Part shown: positions 9,693 to 17,924 of the stretch, in pieces
How positions within the stretch are numbered: position 1 is the first letter of the stretch
How the letters are laid out: each line of letters begins with the position of its first letter
Assembly: GCF_001274945.1 (NCBI RefSeq)
Contig: NZ_LILB01000001.1
Coordinates: 1,137,354 to 1,201,353 of the forward strand
Direction of reading: 5' to 3'
DNA from: Viridibacillus arvi
GTDB taxonomy: Bacteria; Bacillota; Bacilli; Bacillales_A; Planococcaceae
Length of the DNA stretch: 64,000 bases
Position numbers and translations under genes: made by a program
Notes under the pieces: model-generated
What the model was told of the DNA's origin: nothing
Database searches by the model: none
Seen by the model: the letters and a program-made list of their open reading frames with translations, nothing else

Positions 9693-10607
9693 TCAAAAAC
9701 GTTCCGTAGTAAGATCAATATTTACAGAGAATGCAGCTTTACTGCCATCAGCAGCAGCAAACATTAAAGAAGTAGGTCCTGATTTTTCGGTTTCACCAGC
9801 AATATACACATTTTTTTGAGATGTGCGGCCAGAACCATCTGTCTCTACTACTCCATTTTCATGCACTCTACATCCTAATTGCTCTACAAATTTATTTGGT
9901 CGATAAAACGAAGGTACAACAAACCCACCGGACCTTGATATCATTTCTCCTGATACAAATTCAATTTTTTGAAGGTAACCGTCATCGCCTATTAATTTTT
10001 TAATTGGCTCCGTATTTACTTTAATATTGTGCTTTTGTAATATACTAGCCCCATCTTTAGATAGTTCTACTCCGTTAGTTAAGACTATTAAATCTTTCGA
10101 CCAGTTATAGACTAGTTTAGCCAAATGCATTATATGTGCTTCATTATCTGCCATGACAACTAATGGTTTATCTCGTAGCTCCCATCCATCGCAGTATGGA
10201 CAACTAAAGAGACTTTTCCCATAATACTCGCGTACATTCTGGAAAGAAAATACTTCTTGAATACCTGCTGCTAAAATCACTTTTTCTGCAACAAATTCTT
10301 GGCCATCTTCTGTTTTTACGATAAATCTTTCACTACTAGAATCTTTGATAATTTCAGTAATTGTTTTTTGGAAATACGATACCGATGGATAATTTTTCAA
10401 TTCATTTAAACCTATTTCTTTAAACTCTTGTGGCTTAATGCCATCTCGAGTGATAAATCCATGTGACTCCTGTGTTACTCTGTTTCTATTTGTACCGTTA
10501 TCAAATATTGCGATGTTCCTTCTAGCTCGTCCTAATGTTAAACTGGCACTTAATCCAGCAGGACCTGCTCCAATAATAATACAATCAAAAATAGTCATTT
10601 TCTTCAT
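9693..10607 (-). CDS. thioredoxin-reductase-like FAD/NAD(P)H oxidoreductase
   Basis: 304 residues, the size of low-molecular-weight thioredoxin reductase. The FAD-binding G-x-G-P-A-G-L-S motif lies near residues 13-20, the redox-active C-P-Y-C-D-G at about 138-143, and the C-terminal Y-I-A-G-E motif near 270. The CPYC spacing differs from CATC of housekeeping TrxB. The NAD(P)H motif normally written GxGxxA is replaced by a divergent M-A-D-N-E-A segment, so the cofactor or partner may differ. It lies directly downstream of an Rrf2-type regulator on the same strand (75-nt gap), probably as a two-gene redox-responsive operon. A second in-frame ATG four codons in is an equally possible start. Confidence 0.85.
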   Translation of the reverse strand: MKKMTIFDCIIIGAGPAGLSASLTLGRARRNIAIFDNGTNRNRVTQESHGFITRDGIKPQEFKEIGLNELKNYPSVSYFQKTITEIIKDSSSERFIVKTEDGQEFVAEKVILAAGIQEVFSFQNVREYYGKSLFSCPYCDGWELRDKPLVVMADNEAHIMHLAKLVYNWSKDLIVLTNGVELSKDGASILQKHNIKVNTEPIKKLIGDDGYLQKIEFVSGEMISRSGGFVVPSFYRPNKFVEQLGCRVHENGVVETDGSGRTSQKNVYIAGETEKSGPTSLMFAAADGSKAAFSVNIDLTTERF

Positions 10608-10682
10608 CCTTTTCTTTTTTGTATTTTTAATTATAGATATTAATACTCTCTAATAGCTATGATTAGTGTAAAAAAACAGGGC

Positions 10683-11084
10683 TTATTGAGCCCCTGCCAT
10701 TTGTTTAGCTATGTCTACAATTTTTTGATTTCTTAATTCATCTAGCATCTTTTCTTCTGCTGAAACAATAACTTTTTGAATCAAGCAATTTGGATCATGA
10801 TGTAAACAATAGTCAAATAAGGATGTAGGACCTTCAATAGCTTGAATAATATCTAAAAAAGATATGTCTTCCCAATTAGGTTTTAATTTATATCCACCAT
10901 TGGCACCAGAAACTGATTCAACCATCCCCGCCTTAGCAAGTTTAGTCAGTATTTTTGACAAATACGTAGTTGAAACATCTTGATGTGTTGCAAGTTGCTG
11001 AACACCTACATGCTTCTCAGGAGTAACATTGACTAAATATAACATGGTATGAAGAGCGTAATTCGTTGCTTTTGAATATTTCAC
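10683..11084 (-). CDS. Rrf2-family transcriptional regulator
   Basis: 133 residues. The N-terminal winged helix (about residues 1-65) includes Y-A-L-H-T-M-L-Y-L, a recognition helix T-T-Y-L-S-K-I-L and the wing G-A-N-G-G-Y, as in IscR, NsrR and CymR. The C-terminal part holds Cys-x-x-x-x-x-x-Cys (Y-C-L-H-H-D-P-N-C), two of the three cysteines that bind an Fe-S cluster in IscR or NsrR, so redox or NO sensing is plausible but unproven. It probably controls the flavoprotein gene that follows it on the same strand. Confidence 0.88.
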   Translation of the reverse strand: MKYSKATNYALHTMLYLVNVTPEKHVGVQQLATHQDVSTTYLSKILTKLAKAGMVESVSGANGGYKLKPNWEDISFLDIIQAIEGPTSLFDYCLHHDPNCLIQKVIVSAEEKMLDELRNQKIVDIAKQMAGAQ

Positions 11085-11325
11085 CTTAATAATTCACTCC
11101 TAATCATAGATATCATTTGTCTACCATATCTATTTTCTGTTTTTTAGTCAAGTTAGATGTCTTTTGCTACTAGCAATTCTCCTGTTGCTTTAGAAAAAAC
11201 GCTACCTTTACAATAAAAGAAATGATCGCATAACAAGGCTTATCGGAATATTTGTAGAATATAATCTTTAATGCATTAAAAACAAATAGCCACTGTTAAG
11301 CAATGGGCAGAAATGTGAGTGGAAT

Positions 11326-11535
11326 ATGAGTCTAAAAGAAACACCCGAAGAAAAAAGAGAACGCTTAAGACAAAGTGAATTGAAAAATAATCCCTCTGGT
11401 TCGATTCACGATGCATTAAATAGAGGTAGTAGTGGGAATTTAACTGATTTAACAGGCGGTATGGGATGGAAAGGTACAGGCATATTAATTTTAGTATTAA
11501 TTTTTGGTTACATTCTATACAACCTTATATTCTAG
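11326..11535 (+). CDS. small membrane protein, DUF6366-like
   Basis: 69 residues: a charged N-terminal half (E-T-P-E-E-K-R-E-R-L-R), the segment N-R-G-x-S-G-N-L-x-D-L-x-G-x-x-G-W-K-G-T-G, and one C-terminal membrane helix at about 51-68. This pattern matches small Bacillus proteins annotated as DUF6366. Function unknown. Single gene, divergent from the Rrf2 regulator and convergent with the histidyl-tRNA synthetase; its ribosome binding site is weak. Confidence 0.75.
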   Translation: MSLKETPEEKRERLRQSELKNNPSGSIHDALNRGSSGNLTDLTGGMGWKGTGILILVLIFGYILYNLIF

Positions 11536-11610
11536 GGGTGTATAGAATGTTCGCCCTACAAAACAATAACCAACAATCAAGTAAAACAGAGTCATTTGTA
11601 GAAAGTCTTC

Positions 11611-12897
11611 TTAGCTTAAAAATTGAAATGGCTCTATTCTCGTTTCACCTGTCTCCATATTTTTCACCGTTATTTGATTAAGCTCTACTTCATTCTCACC
11701 TACAATAATGACATTTCGAATGCCTTCACTATTTGCACGGTCTAACGCTTTGCTAATTTTCTTGTTACTCATATCTAGTTCTACATTGTATCCCTTCTGT
11801 CTTAATTGTGTTGCAACTAATAAGGATTCCTTTAATGTGTTCATTGGTATGATGTAATAATCGAGTATTGAAGCCACTAATGCATTTGAATCTTTTAATG
11901 AAATAGCCGTATAAATGACATCTAATCCAAAAGATATTCCGACAGTTGAAAAAGACTGCTCCGAACCGAGTAAACCTCCAATAGCATTATCATATCTCCC
12001 ACCACTACCAATGCTCGATTTAATTGTTTTGTCGACTAAAAATAGTTCATAAATTGTACCCGTATAGATTTCCAAACCTCTTGCTAAAAACGGGTTAAAA
12101 ATACATTTCTCCGAAATCTTCAAATACTTTAAAAATGATTCTAATGCTTTTAATTCATTTACGCCCTGCTTAATATTGTTATTAACTTTAGAAAATGGCA
12201 CAAAATAATTGATCGTCTTATTCTTCTCATCAGTTAAAAAACGCTCGATGGAATCTACTACTGTTAATTGTAAACCTATTTCACTTAGTTCCTTCTTTAC
12301 CGCTGGTACCCCCTCTTTCTCTAATTTATCTAACACTAATATTACTGGACTCATTTGTTCAGTAGTAACTTCAAACATTTCTAACATTCCAGATAATAAC
12401 TTTCGGTTGTTATATTGTATGGCGATTTTCAAATCTAACTTGTTAAAGGCTGAAATGGCCATTTCCATCAGTTCTGCTTCAGCAATTTGAGATTCTACTC
12501 CTACGATATCTACATCACATTGTGTAAATTCACGGAATCGTCCTGTCTTTATTGGCCCATCTCTAAAAACTTTACCAATTTCATAGCGCTTAAAAGGCAT
12601 TCTAATCGCGGGATTCATCGCGACAACTTTTGCAAAAGGAATCGTTAAGTCATAGCGAAGTGCTAAATCTCTCTCTCCTCTATCAGTTAATCTGTACATT
12701 TCTTCTAATATTTCTGCACCACCACCGTACTTTGAAGCCATCAGCTCCGTATAATTCAATATTGGTGTTTCAAGTGGTTTACAGCCGTATTGTATAAATG
12801 TGTCCTCAAGCGTTCTTCTAACTTTCCGTCTAATCACTTCAGCTTCAGGTAAATAATCTTGTGTACCTTTAACATTTTGATAATCCATTTTTCTCAT
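11611..12897 (-). CDS. hisS: histidyl-tRNA synthetase (probable second copy)
   Basis: 428-residue class II synthetase charging tRNA-His. Visible: the N-terminal V-K-G-T-Q-D-Y-L-P entry, motif 2 with F-R-D-G-P and F-T-Q-C-D-V-D-I-V-G, the histidine-binding loop A-R-G-L-E-I-Y-T-G-T-I-Y-E, motif 3 region G-G-R-Y-D-N, and the C-terminal anticodon-binding domain. The histidine loop is normally R-G-L-D-Y-Y-T, so two positions deviate, but it is too complete for a HisZ-type subunit. The usual hisS in Bacillales sits beside aspS; here aspS is absent, so this is probably an accessory paralog. A leader peptide and attenuator lie upstream. ATG 12897 has GGGGG 6-10 nt before it. Confidence 0.9.
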   Translation of the reverse strand: MRKMDYQNVKGTQDYLPEAEVIRRKVRRTLEDTFIQYGCKPLETPILNYTELMASKYGGGAEILEEMYRLTDRGERDLALRYDLTIPFAKVVAMNPAIRMPFKRYEIGKVFRDGPIKTGRFREFTQCDVDIVGVESQIAEAELMEMAISAFNKLDLKIAIQYNNRKLLSGMLEMFEVTTEQMSPVILVLDKLEKEGVPAVKKELSEIGLQLTVVDSIERFLTDEKNKTINYFVPFSKVNNNIKQGVNELKALESFLKYLKISEKCIFNPFLARGLEIYTGTIYELFLVDKTIKSSIGSGGRYDNAIGGLLGSEQSFSTVGISFGLDVIYTAISLKDSNALVASILDYYIIPMNTLKESLLVATQLRQKGYNVELDMSNKKISKALDRANSEGIRNVIIVGENEVELNQITVKNMETGETRIEPFQFLS

Positions 12898-12920
12898 TTG
12901 ATATTCCCCCTAATTTTGTG

Positions 12921-12971
12921 AAAATAAAAAAACTGCACCGGATAAAAGTGATTCCCTTTATCGATGCAGTT
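12921..12971 (-). terminator. attenuator terminator in the hisS leader
   Basis: On the minus strand the arms AACTGCATCGATAAAGGG and CTTTTATCCGGTGCAGTT pair with one or two mismatches and are followed directly by a run of seven T. It stands between the leader peptide and the synthetase start codon, so it must be read through for expression. Confidence 0.88.
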
Positions 12972-12980
12972 CAATATAAA

Positions 12981-13023
12981 TAGTCTTCCTATGCGCGATT
13001 TTAAAAATCGGATAGCAAGACTA
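12981..13023 (-). promoter_or_regulatory. pause/antiterminator-forming hairpin overlapping the leader-peptide stop codon
   Basis: A long near-perfect inverted repeat: TAGTCTT/AAGACTA, CTAT/ATAG and CGATTTT/AAATCG arms around a short loop. Its first arm begins in the TAG stop codon of the leader peptide. In classical ribosome-mediated attenuation this is the 1:2 pause hairpin; a ribosome stalled on the His codons would free the second arm. That arm can pair (AUCG plus GCA) with the first arm of the terminator. Confidence 0.7.
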
Positions 13024-13074
13024 GATGTGATGATGGAATTGTAAAGTGTTACTTAAAATTTTTCTTTGTAACAT
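13021..13074 (-). CDS. His leader peptide (17 residues)
   Basis: ATG at 13074 lies 6 nt after AGGTG and opens a 17-codon frame ending with TAG at 13021. The encoded peptide is MLQRKILSNTLQFHHHI, with His-His-His (CAT CAT CAC) two codons before the stop. It is followed at once by a long hairpin, then a rho-independent terminator, then the histidyl-tRNA synthetase gene. That is the order of an amino-acid attenuator. No T-box specifier or UGGNACCGCG antiterminator sequence is present, although Bacillus hisS genes usually use a T-box. Confidence 0.8.
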   Translation of the reverse strand: MLQRKILSNTLQFHHHI

Positions 13075-13194
13075 ATAATTCACCTCATATTTGTTTATTA
13101 ACTTACCACAATAATTAGAATATTTCAATGATTTCTATTGTGCAAATTGAATTGAGACTTCTAATGAACCGGATAAGCCTCTTCTGTTTTTAAA

Positions 13195-13767
13195 TTAACT
13201 CTGTGACTCACTTAAATCAAAATCTTGCTTTAGCAGTGAATACATATATAAGTCATCAAATTTACCACAAGTAAATTCATAATTTCTTAGCAATCCTTCT
13301 CTTATAAAGCCTTGCTTTTCAGCTAATTTTTGTGATGCGGTATTTTCAGGTTCGATTAATGCTTCAATCCTTTGAAGTTTAAAGTTTTCAAACCCGTATC
13401 TAATTACAGCTTCAAATGCCTCGCTAGCAATACCTTGTCCCCAGTATTCTTTGCTTAATTCAGTACCGATTTCTGTACGAAAATGCTTAGGGACCATGTT
13501 AAGAAAACCACAGCTGCCAATTACTTCATTATTTTCTTTCAAAGTAATTCCCCATCTAATTCCTGTTCCCTGTTCAAATATTGTTTGATACCAGGTGATC
13601 TCATCCATTGCATCCACAACTGTGTTAAAAGGTTCTAATCCAATATGCTTTACTACTTCATTATCAGACATATATTTTAAAACACTACTTGCATCAACTT
13701 CTGTAACTTTTCTTAATATTAATCTATCAGTTTCTAGTATTGGAAAAGTGCTGTTTTCTATTTGCAT
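13195..13767 (-). CDS. GNAT acetyltransferase, RimJ/RimL-like
   Basis: 190 residues from ATG 13767, which has GGAGG 8 nt upstream; the frame is open 5 codons further but without a site. GNAT fold of the ribosomal-protein/N-terminal acetyltransferase subgroup: T-D-R-L-I-L-R-K near the start, the acetyl-CoA pyrophosphate loop E-Y-W-G-Q-G-I-A-S-E around residue 108, and the N-x-A-S-x-K-L-A-E-K-Q-G-F segment that closes the fold. The acceptor substrate is unknown. A second, similar enzyme is encoded near the right end of this window (62590-63120). Confidence 0.87.
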   Translation of the reverse strand: MQIENSTFPILETDRLILRKVTEVDASSVLKYMSDNEVVKHIGLEPFNTVVDAMDEITWYQTIFEQGTGIRWGITLKENNEVIGSCGFLNMVPKHFRTEIGTELSKEYWGQGIASEAFEAVIRYGFENFKLQRIEALIEPENTASQKLAEKQGFIREGLLRNYEFTCGKFDDLYMYSLLKQDFDLSESQS

Positions 13768-13855
13768 AATAAATACCTCCAATTCAAATACAATCTACTA
13801 TCTATTGTTAATAATATTGATTGCAAATCTGTTTACTTTAACAGATTTAATTACT

Positions 13856-14392
13856 CTAATTAATAATTTCTTCGATTTTCTTATCGTCTAAAGACATTCT
13901 AACTTTTTGAGTAATTACCCCCTCACTATTTATTATATATGTTGTTGGAAAAGAACGAACATCATATAATTTCATAACTTTCCCATCATTATCATCAACT
14001 AAAACTGGAAATGTTATTTCATATTTCTCAACAAATTCCGCTATTTTTTCTTTACCGCCTTTTTCTACTCTAGTCATATTTACTGCAAGTATTACCGTAC
14101 CAGATTTTTCTCCATACTCTTCATAGTACTTTTGCATATACGGAATTTCTTCTTTACAAGGTGGACACCATGAAGCCCAAAAATTGAGTAGTACTTTTTG
14201 TCCTCTATAATCTGATAATTTCACTTGTTCACCGGCTAAATTTTTCAATTGAAAATCAGGTGCAACATCGTTTATTTTAAGTCCTGATTCAGCAGATTCA
14301 TCTTTATCTACAAAATTTGTTTTAATCATAAAAATAATCATGAAGATAACTATAAAAGCTGAAGTAATCTTTGCCAAAGCTCTAAAATTCAT
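13856..14392 (-). CDS. ResA/TlpA-like thiol-disulfide oxidoreductase
   Basis: 178 residues from ATG 14392 (GGGGGAG 7 nt upstream). One N-terminal membrane anchor at about residues 8-24 is followed by a periplasm-facing thioredoxin domain with L-L-N-F-W-A-S-W-C-P-P-C-K-E-E, the cis-Pro in S-F-P-T-T-Y and a central insert typical of TlpA/ResA. Such proteins reduce apocytochrome c or other exported disulfides on the outer face of the membrane. No cytochrome maturation genes are adjacent, so the target cannot be named. Both active-site Cys are present. Confidence 0.88.
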   Translation of the reverse strand: MNFRALAKITSAFIVIFMIIFMIKTNFVDKDESAESGLKINDVAPDFQLKNLAGEQVKLSDYRGQKVLLNFWASWCPPCKEEIPYMQKYYEEYGEKSGTVILAVNMTRVEKGGKEKIAEFVEKYEITFPVLVDDNDGKVMKLYDVRSFPTTYIINSEGVITQKVRMSLDDKKIEEIIN

Positions 14393-14762
14393 TTTTTTCT
14401 CCCCCAAAACACCATTTCTCAAACTAGTTGCTAGTAAAAAATACAAAAATTAACACTTTACTTATTTTACATTAAATTATTTTATTTCCCATTTATATTT
14501 TAATTAATACTATTGTTATGTAAAACAGAAACTAGTGAAATTCATTTGAATATAAAAAAAGACTTGTTCTATTTGTTTATTTTCTATTCTCAAGTGTACA
14601 TAAAAGATGAATAGTATTTTAAAAGGAGTGTTTACATGAATAATGCTTCATAATTGCTACATTTTTACGAAAGTATGGTTTTCATCAAAGTAAATGAAAT
14701 CATTAAGCTTTACTAAACTTGATTTTAGGATAGAAATATCCATTAGATAATACCTCCAAAAG
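14393..14762. other. intergenic region without a supported gene
   Basis: About 370 bp, AT-rich. It contains an AAAAGGAG site followed by ATG and a five-codon frame ending in TAA at about 14637-14654, too short to call. No terminator-grade hairpin or long frame is visible on either strand. Confidence 0.4.
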
Positions 14763-15293
14763 CTATTCTACATTCATCGTAATGACTCTATCCACAAACT
14801 CCAACTTCGCATTAGCATAAGCATTTTCATTGTTTGAATGTTCTTTAGATAGCTTTATTTTTAACTGTTCATATTCCTTGGCTAATTCAGGGTGCGCTGT
14901 TAAGCGATCACGGAATAGTATATGCTTTTGCCACCAATCCCCTTCATACTCTACAACGTGAGCAACATGCGTTTTGATTAGAGGCTCCAAACTTTCAAAC
15001 TTTGCAATAACTTCCTTGCCTTCAATGTTTACTTTCGCTAAATGATAATAACCGTTCTTTTTGAGCTCCTGAAAATCAAACATTTTAAAATCTTCTATTT
15101 TTCTTAGACCAATAAGTATATCTACTAATGGCTTAGCTTTAATTCCTGGAATAGCTGTGCTGCCAATATGCTGAATATCTAATATTATGTCCCCTAAAAC
15201 TCTTTGCAAAATATCCTTCTCATTTATGAAAGATTGCACCCAGTTATCATCAGGTTCCACTAAATATACTTCACCTTTTTGTAATCCAGACAT
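14763..15293 (-). CDS. GrpB family (UPF0157) protein
   Basis: 176 residues from ATG 15293, the start properly spaced from AGGGGG. The GrpB/UPF0157 signature H-I-G-S-T-A-I-P-G-I-K-A-K-P-L-V-D-I-L-I lies at about 43-62. It resembles the nucleotidyltransferase active-site G-S with D-x-D/L-I-x carboxylates, and the family is classed in the nucleotidyltransferase superfamily. Homologs occur alone or fused to dephospho-CoA kinase; biochemical function is not established. The gene is single. Confidence 0.87.
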   Translation of the reverse strand: MSGLQKGEVYLVEPDDNWVQSFINEKDILQRVLGDIILDIQHIGSTAIPGIKAKPLVDILIGLRKIEDFKMFDFQELKKNGYYHLAKVNIEGKEVIAKFESLEPLIKTHVAHVVEYEGDWWQKHILFRDRLTAHPELAKEYEQLKIKLSKEHSNNENAYANAKLEFVDRVITMNVE

Positions 15294-15420
15294 TTCCATT
15301 CCCCCTTGTTCTTTAAGACTACCGTATATTACTTCCCAAAAACAGGATAAAATTTTATGTAAATTTTTGTTAAAATAGATGTAACAAATGAATATCGTTC
15401 AATGTTTAATATTCATTCAC

Positions 15421-15452
15421 AAAAAAACTGATTAGAATTTCTAACCAGTTTA
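15421..15452 (-). terminator. terminator of the phosphotransferase gene
   Basis: Arms AAACTGGTTAGAA and TTCTAATCAGTTT (minus strand) pair with one mismatch and are followed by seven T. It begins about 20 nt past the stop codon at 15472. Confidence 0.8.
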
Positions 15453-15471
15453 ATCGTCTATATTTAGTTAA

Positions 15472-16614
15472 TTATTTTATATATTCTTGCTCCCACAGAT
15501 TAACATCCCTCATTAACCTATCCGCTTCTACACCCAAATCCATTTGGATACTTACAATTCGAGTGAGATTTTCGATTACATTCAAATCAATTTCTGAACT
15601 TGCCGCTAACTTGATTAATTTGGGCACTTCCCAAGCACTTCTTAAAGCGACAGAAACACAAAATCCGTATCTTGGTAATGTTATGTCCCCATTCCATCCA
15701 GCATCCTTAAGTCCTTCAATATAGTTTTTGAATAATAATTTTTGATAGTAGTCACCTTGATCACTTTGAATATTCCCTTGACTCATCGCAACACCATATA
15801 ATTTACCTAAATCTTCTCCTAACCCGGAGATGCTTAAAAACTGCCAATCAATTAATGTCAACACTTTCTCTGCATCTTGATATGTATTTATGAACATGTT
15901 TTGCCTGCTTAGATCTTGATGAGCAAGAACACGCGGTAGTTTACTCAAAGCTTGGAGATGATTATTAATATTATTATTTAAATAGGTATAGGAATTCCAA
16001 ATATTTTCGAGATCAAGTCTACGCTGAATTTGAGGATAATAAATGGTTGGGTCACTAGCATATCTTTTACATCCACTAATCCATGACTCAAGCCAATTGC
16101 AACAAATCCAGGTCTGTTCTGGAAGTGTATGACCTGTTACATAAGCTCCATTGAAAATCCCCAATTGACGAGCCACAAATGCATAATCATTTTCAGACCA
16201 AATCTTAATACTATCTTCTATTATTTCTTCCATCCATATCCACACTGAACCATCTGTTTTTTCCTCAACGTTATAGCATTTTGAGGTATTAATAACATGA
16301 GGGAGATTATCCAAAATATCTGACTGGTTGACCAATGCTTCACGTCTCCAATAGTTGTGATACCATGGATCATTCATTTCTACTTGTCCAGGCTTTATGA
16401 TCTTTACCACAAGAGACCACGGTACTTCTTTTCCCATGATATCTACAATTCCGTGAATACGGTAAATTCCTTCTGTCGTAAAATTAAGGGATTTACAAAC
16501 AATTGGATCCAATCCCCAGTTTTCCACACAATTAACTCGTACATTTAATATCTTTGAAACACATTGATGTAATATTTCCATGTCTACTCTTTTACTTAAT
16601 GATAATTGGTTCAT
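15472..16614 (-). CDS. APH-like phosphotransferase, 380 residues
   Basis: ATG 16614 was chosen because GAGGTG precedes it by 6 nt; a GTG three codons upstream falls inside that site. Kinase-like fold with V-L-A-H-Q-D-L-S-R-Q-N at about 225-235 (Brenner-type motif, usual Gly replaced by Gln) and L-I-D-W-Q-F-L around 248-254 providing the metal-binding Asp. Longer than typical APH enzymes and rich in Trp. Substrate unknown; such proteins include kinases of small molecules and uncharacterised homologs of fructosamine kinases. Monocistronic with its own terminator. Confidence 0.72.
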   Translation of the reverse strand: MNQLSLSKRVDMEILHQCVSKILNVRVNCVENWGLDPIVCKSLNFTTEGIYRIHGIVDIMGKEVPWSLVVKIIKPGQVEMNDPWYHNYWRREALVNQSDILDNLPHVINTSKCYNVEEKTDGSVWIWMEEIIEDSIKIWSENDYAFVARQLGIFNGAYVTGHTLPEQTWICCNWLESWISGCKRYASDPTIYYPQIQRRLDLENIWNSYTYLNNNINNHLQALSKLPRVLAHQDLSRQNMFINTYQDAEKVLTLIDWQFLSISGLGEDLGKLYGVAMSQGNIQSDQGDYYQKLLFKNYIEGLKDAGWNGDITLPRYGFCVSVALRSAWEVPKLIKLAASSEIDLNVIENLTRIVSIQMDLGVEADRLMRDVNLWEQEYIK

Positions 16615-16813
16615 ATTAGTCACCTCGTTAGTTGAAGCAATAATAACTATGCTCTTATTATTGATACTAACATTTATTTCTGGATAAAAATGACAAAATT
16701 TAGGTGGATTTAATTAATCTTCAATCTCCCTGTTATGTTTTAAATGAAGAAATTTTCATTAAGAATAAAACATTCTAATATTGTGCACCTTACACTCTAG
16801 GAGGTGAAAATCC

Positions 16814-16990
16814 ATGTCTAAAAACAACAACAAAACAAAAAACGAAAGAAATCATAACAAGAATATCGACAACAGTAATAGTAGCTACAACAGTAATAAT
16901 AATGACCCTAATAACAAAGAAGAATTTGCTGCTGAATTTAATCCTAAATCAAATAACAAAAGTAAAAAATCGAATAAAAGTAAAAAATAG
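16814..16990 (+). CDS. Asn/Lys-rich small protein, possibly gamma-type SASP-like
   Basis: 58 residues, ATG with AGGAGGTG 6 nt upstream. About a third of the residues are Asn, with many Lys and Ser and almost no hydrophobics. Near residue 40 the segment E-E-F-A-A-E-F-N resembles the E-F-A-x-E-x-N cleavage repeat of gamma-type small acid-soluble spore proteins, but only one copy is present. A CATTCTA, matching the -10 of forespore sigma-F/sigma-G promoters, lies about 40 bp upstream; the -35 is not convincing. Role as a spore amino-acid reserve is inference. Confidence 0.55.
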   Translation: MSKNNNKTKNERNHNKNIDNSNSSYNSNNNDPNNKEEFAAEFNPKSNNKSKKSNKSKK

Positions 16991-17345
16991 TTTTACATGA
17001 AAGATTAAACTGAACCCCGAATAGGGTCACTTTTTAAGTGTCTACTACCGGGATTCAGTTCAAACTTAATCTGTTTTCAAAATTACATTCTTAGCTTTAA
17101 TGTGGTGTTTGAGATGTAGTTTATATTTATTTTCCCAATTGCTTTAGGATAACCGCCTTCTATTATTATATCCTCTCTCTTCATCTTCCATTTTTATACT
17201 TGTTTCATAGTTAATATAACTTTTAATGTGGTGAATTGATTCTATAAGAAAAGCTATTCCTTTTTCTAATTACACAAGATATATCTCCCTTAATTGATTG
17301 TTACTTCACAAAAACAAAAATAGTTATGAAAAAATTTTAATTACA
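16991..17345. other. intergenic region with a long-loop inverted repeat
   Basis: The arms ACTGAACCCCG (about 17009-17019) and CGGGATTCAGT (about 17049-17059) could form a hairpin with a loop of about 30 nt after the SASP-like gene, but without a strong T-run. The rest is AT-rich with no open frame, leading to the ECF promoter at 17346. Confidence 0.4.
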
Positions 17346-17372
17346 TAAAACTTTTTGCAAGAAACCGACGTC
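17346..17372 (+). promoter_or_regulatory. ECF (sigma-V type) promoter of sigV-rsiV
   Basis: TAAAAC (-35 like, one mismatch to TGAAAC) at 17346-17351, a 17-bp spacer starting with a T-run, and CGTC (-10) at 17369-17372. This fits the ECF consensus TGAAAC-N16/17-CGTC and sits 45 bp before sigV, as expected for autoregulation. Confidence 0.65.
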
Positions 17373-17416
17373 TTAGCACCGTATACAAATTTGATACGTA
17401 TCAAGGGAGTAATATT

Positions 17417-17905
17417 ATGTTCAAAAAAAGAAAATTAGAGAAAGCTTACATACGGTTTGTAACTGAAAATCATACAAACCTATATCGCTTTTCTTATAGT
17501 TATATGAAAAATCAACAAGATGCTTTAGATGTTGTCCAGGAATCTATTCGGAAAGGATTAAGTTCGCTTCATATGCTTGAAGATGAGTCCGTAATGAAAA
17601 GTTGGATGTATCGAATAGTAATTAATACTTCTATTGATAGCATTAGAAAGCGAAAAAAAGTAATTATGATGGAAGCAGAAGACATTGAATTCCATTTACC
17701 TAATACCACGGATGAATATACCAATATAGATTTGAAAAAAGCAATTGAAGCGTTACCCCATTCATATCGCTCCATTATTATGCTTCGCTTTTTTGAAGAT
17801 ATGAAGATTGAAGAAATAGCCAATGTATTAGAAGAAAATGTTAATACTATTAAAACAAGATTATATAAAGCATTGAAGCTATTGAAAATAGAACTAGAAG
17901 AGTGA
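17417..17905 (+). CDS. sigV: ECF RNA polymerase sigma factor, SigV-like
   Basis: 162 residues with sigma region 2 (F-S-Y-S-Y-M-K-N-Q-Q-D-A-L-D-V-V-Q-E-S-type helix, residues 20-45, and S-W-M-Y-R-I-V-I-N) and region 4 (S-I-I-M-L-R-F-F-E-D, followed by the I-A-x-x-L-E-E-N-V-N-T-I-K-T-R-L helix-turn-helix). Size equals B. subtilis SigV (166). The gene immediately downstream encodes an RsiV-type anti-sigma factor, which settles the subgroup. In B. subtilis SigV drives lysozyme resistance (oatA, dltA). Expected to be held inactive at the membrane until lysozyme binds RsiV. Confidence 0.88.
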   Translation: MFKKRKLEKAYIRFVTENHTNLYRFSYSYMKNQQDALDVVQESIRKGLSSLHMLEDESVMKSWMYRIVINTSIDSIRKRKKVIMMEAEDIEFHLPNTTDEYTNIDLKKAIEALPHSYRSIIMLRFFEDMKIEEIANVLEENVNTIKTRLYKALKLLKIELEE

Positions 17906-17924
17906 ATCCAGGAGGTTCAAAAGA

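Noticed and set aside
12900-13100. T-box riboswitch upstream of the histidyl-tRNA synthetase
   Set aside because: No UGGNACCGCG antiterminator sequence or long specifier stem; the leader is only about 180 nt and instead contains a His-codon peptide.
14637-14654. Five-codon frame after an AAAAGGAG site
   Set aside because: Too short, and no downstream gene that a leader peptide could regulate on that strand.
16991-17060. Inverted repeat ACTGAACCCCG/CGGGATTCAGT as an insertion-sequence end
   Set aside because: No second copy, no transposase and no target duplication; a long-loop hairpin is as likely.
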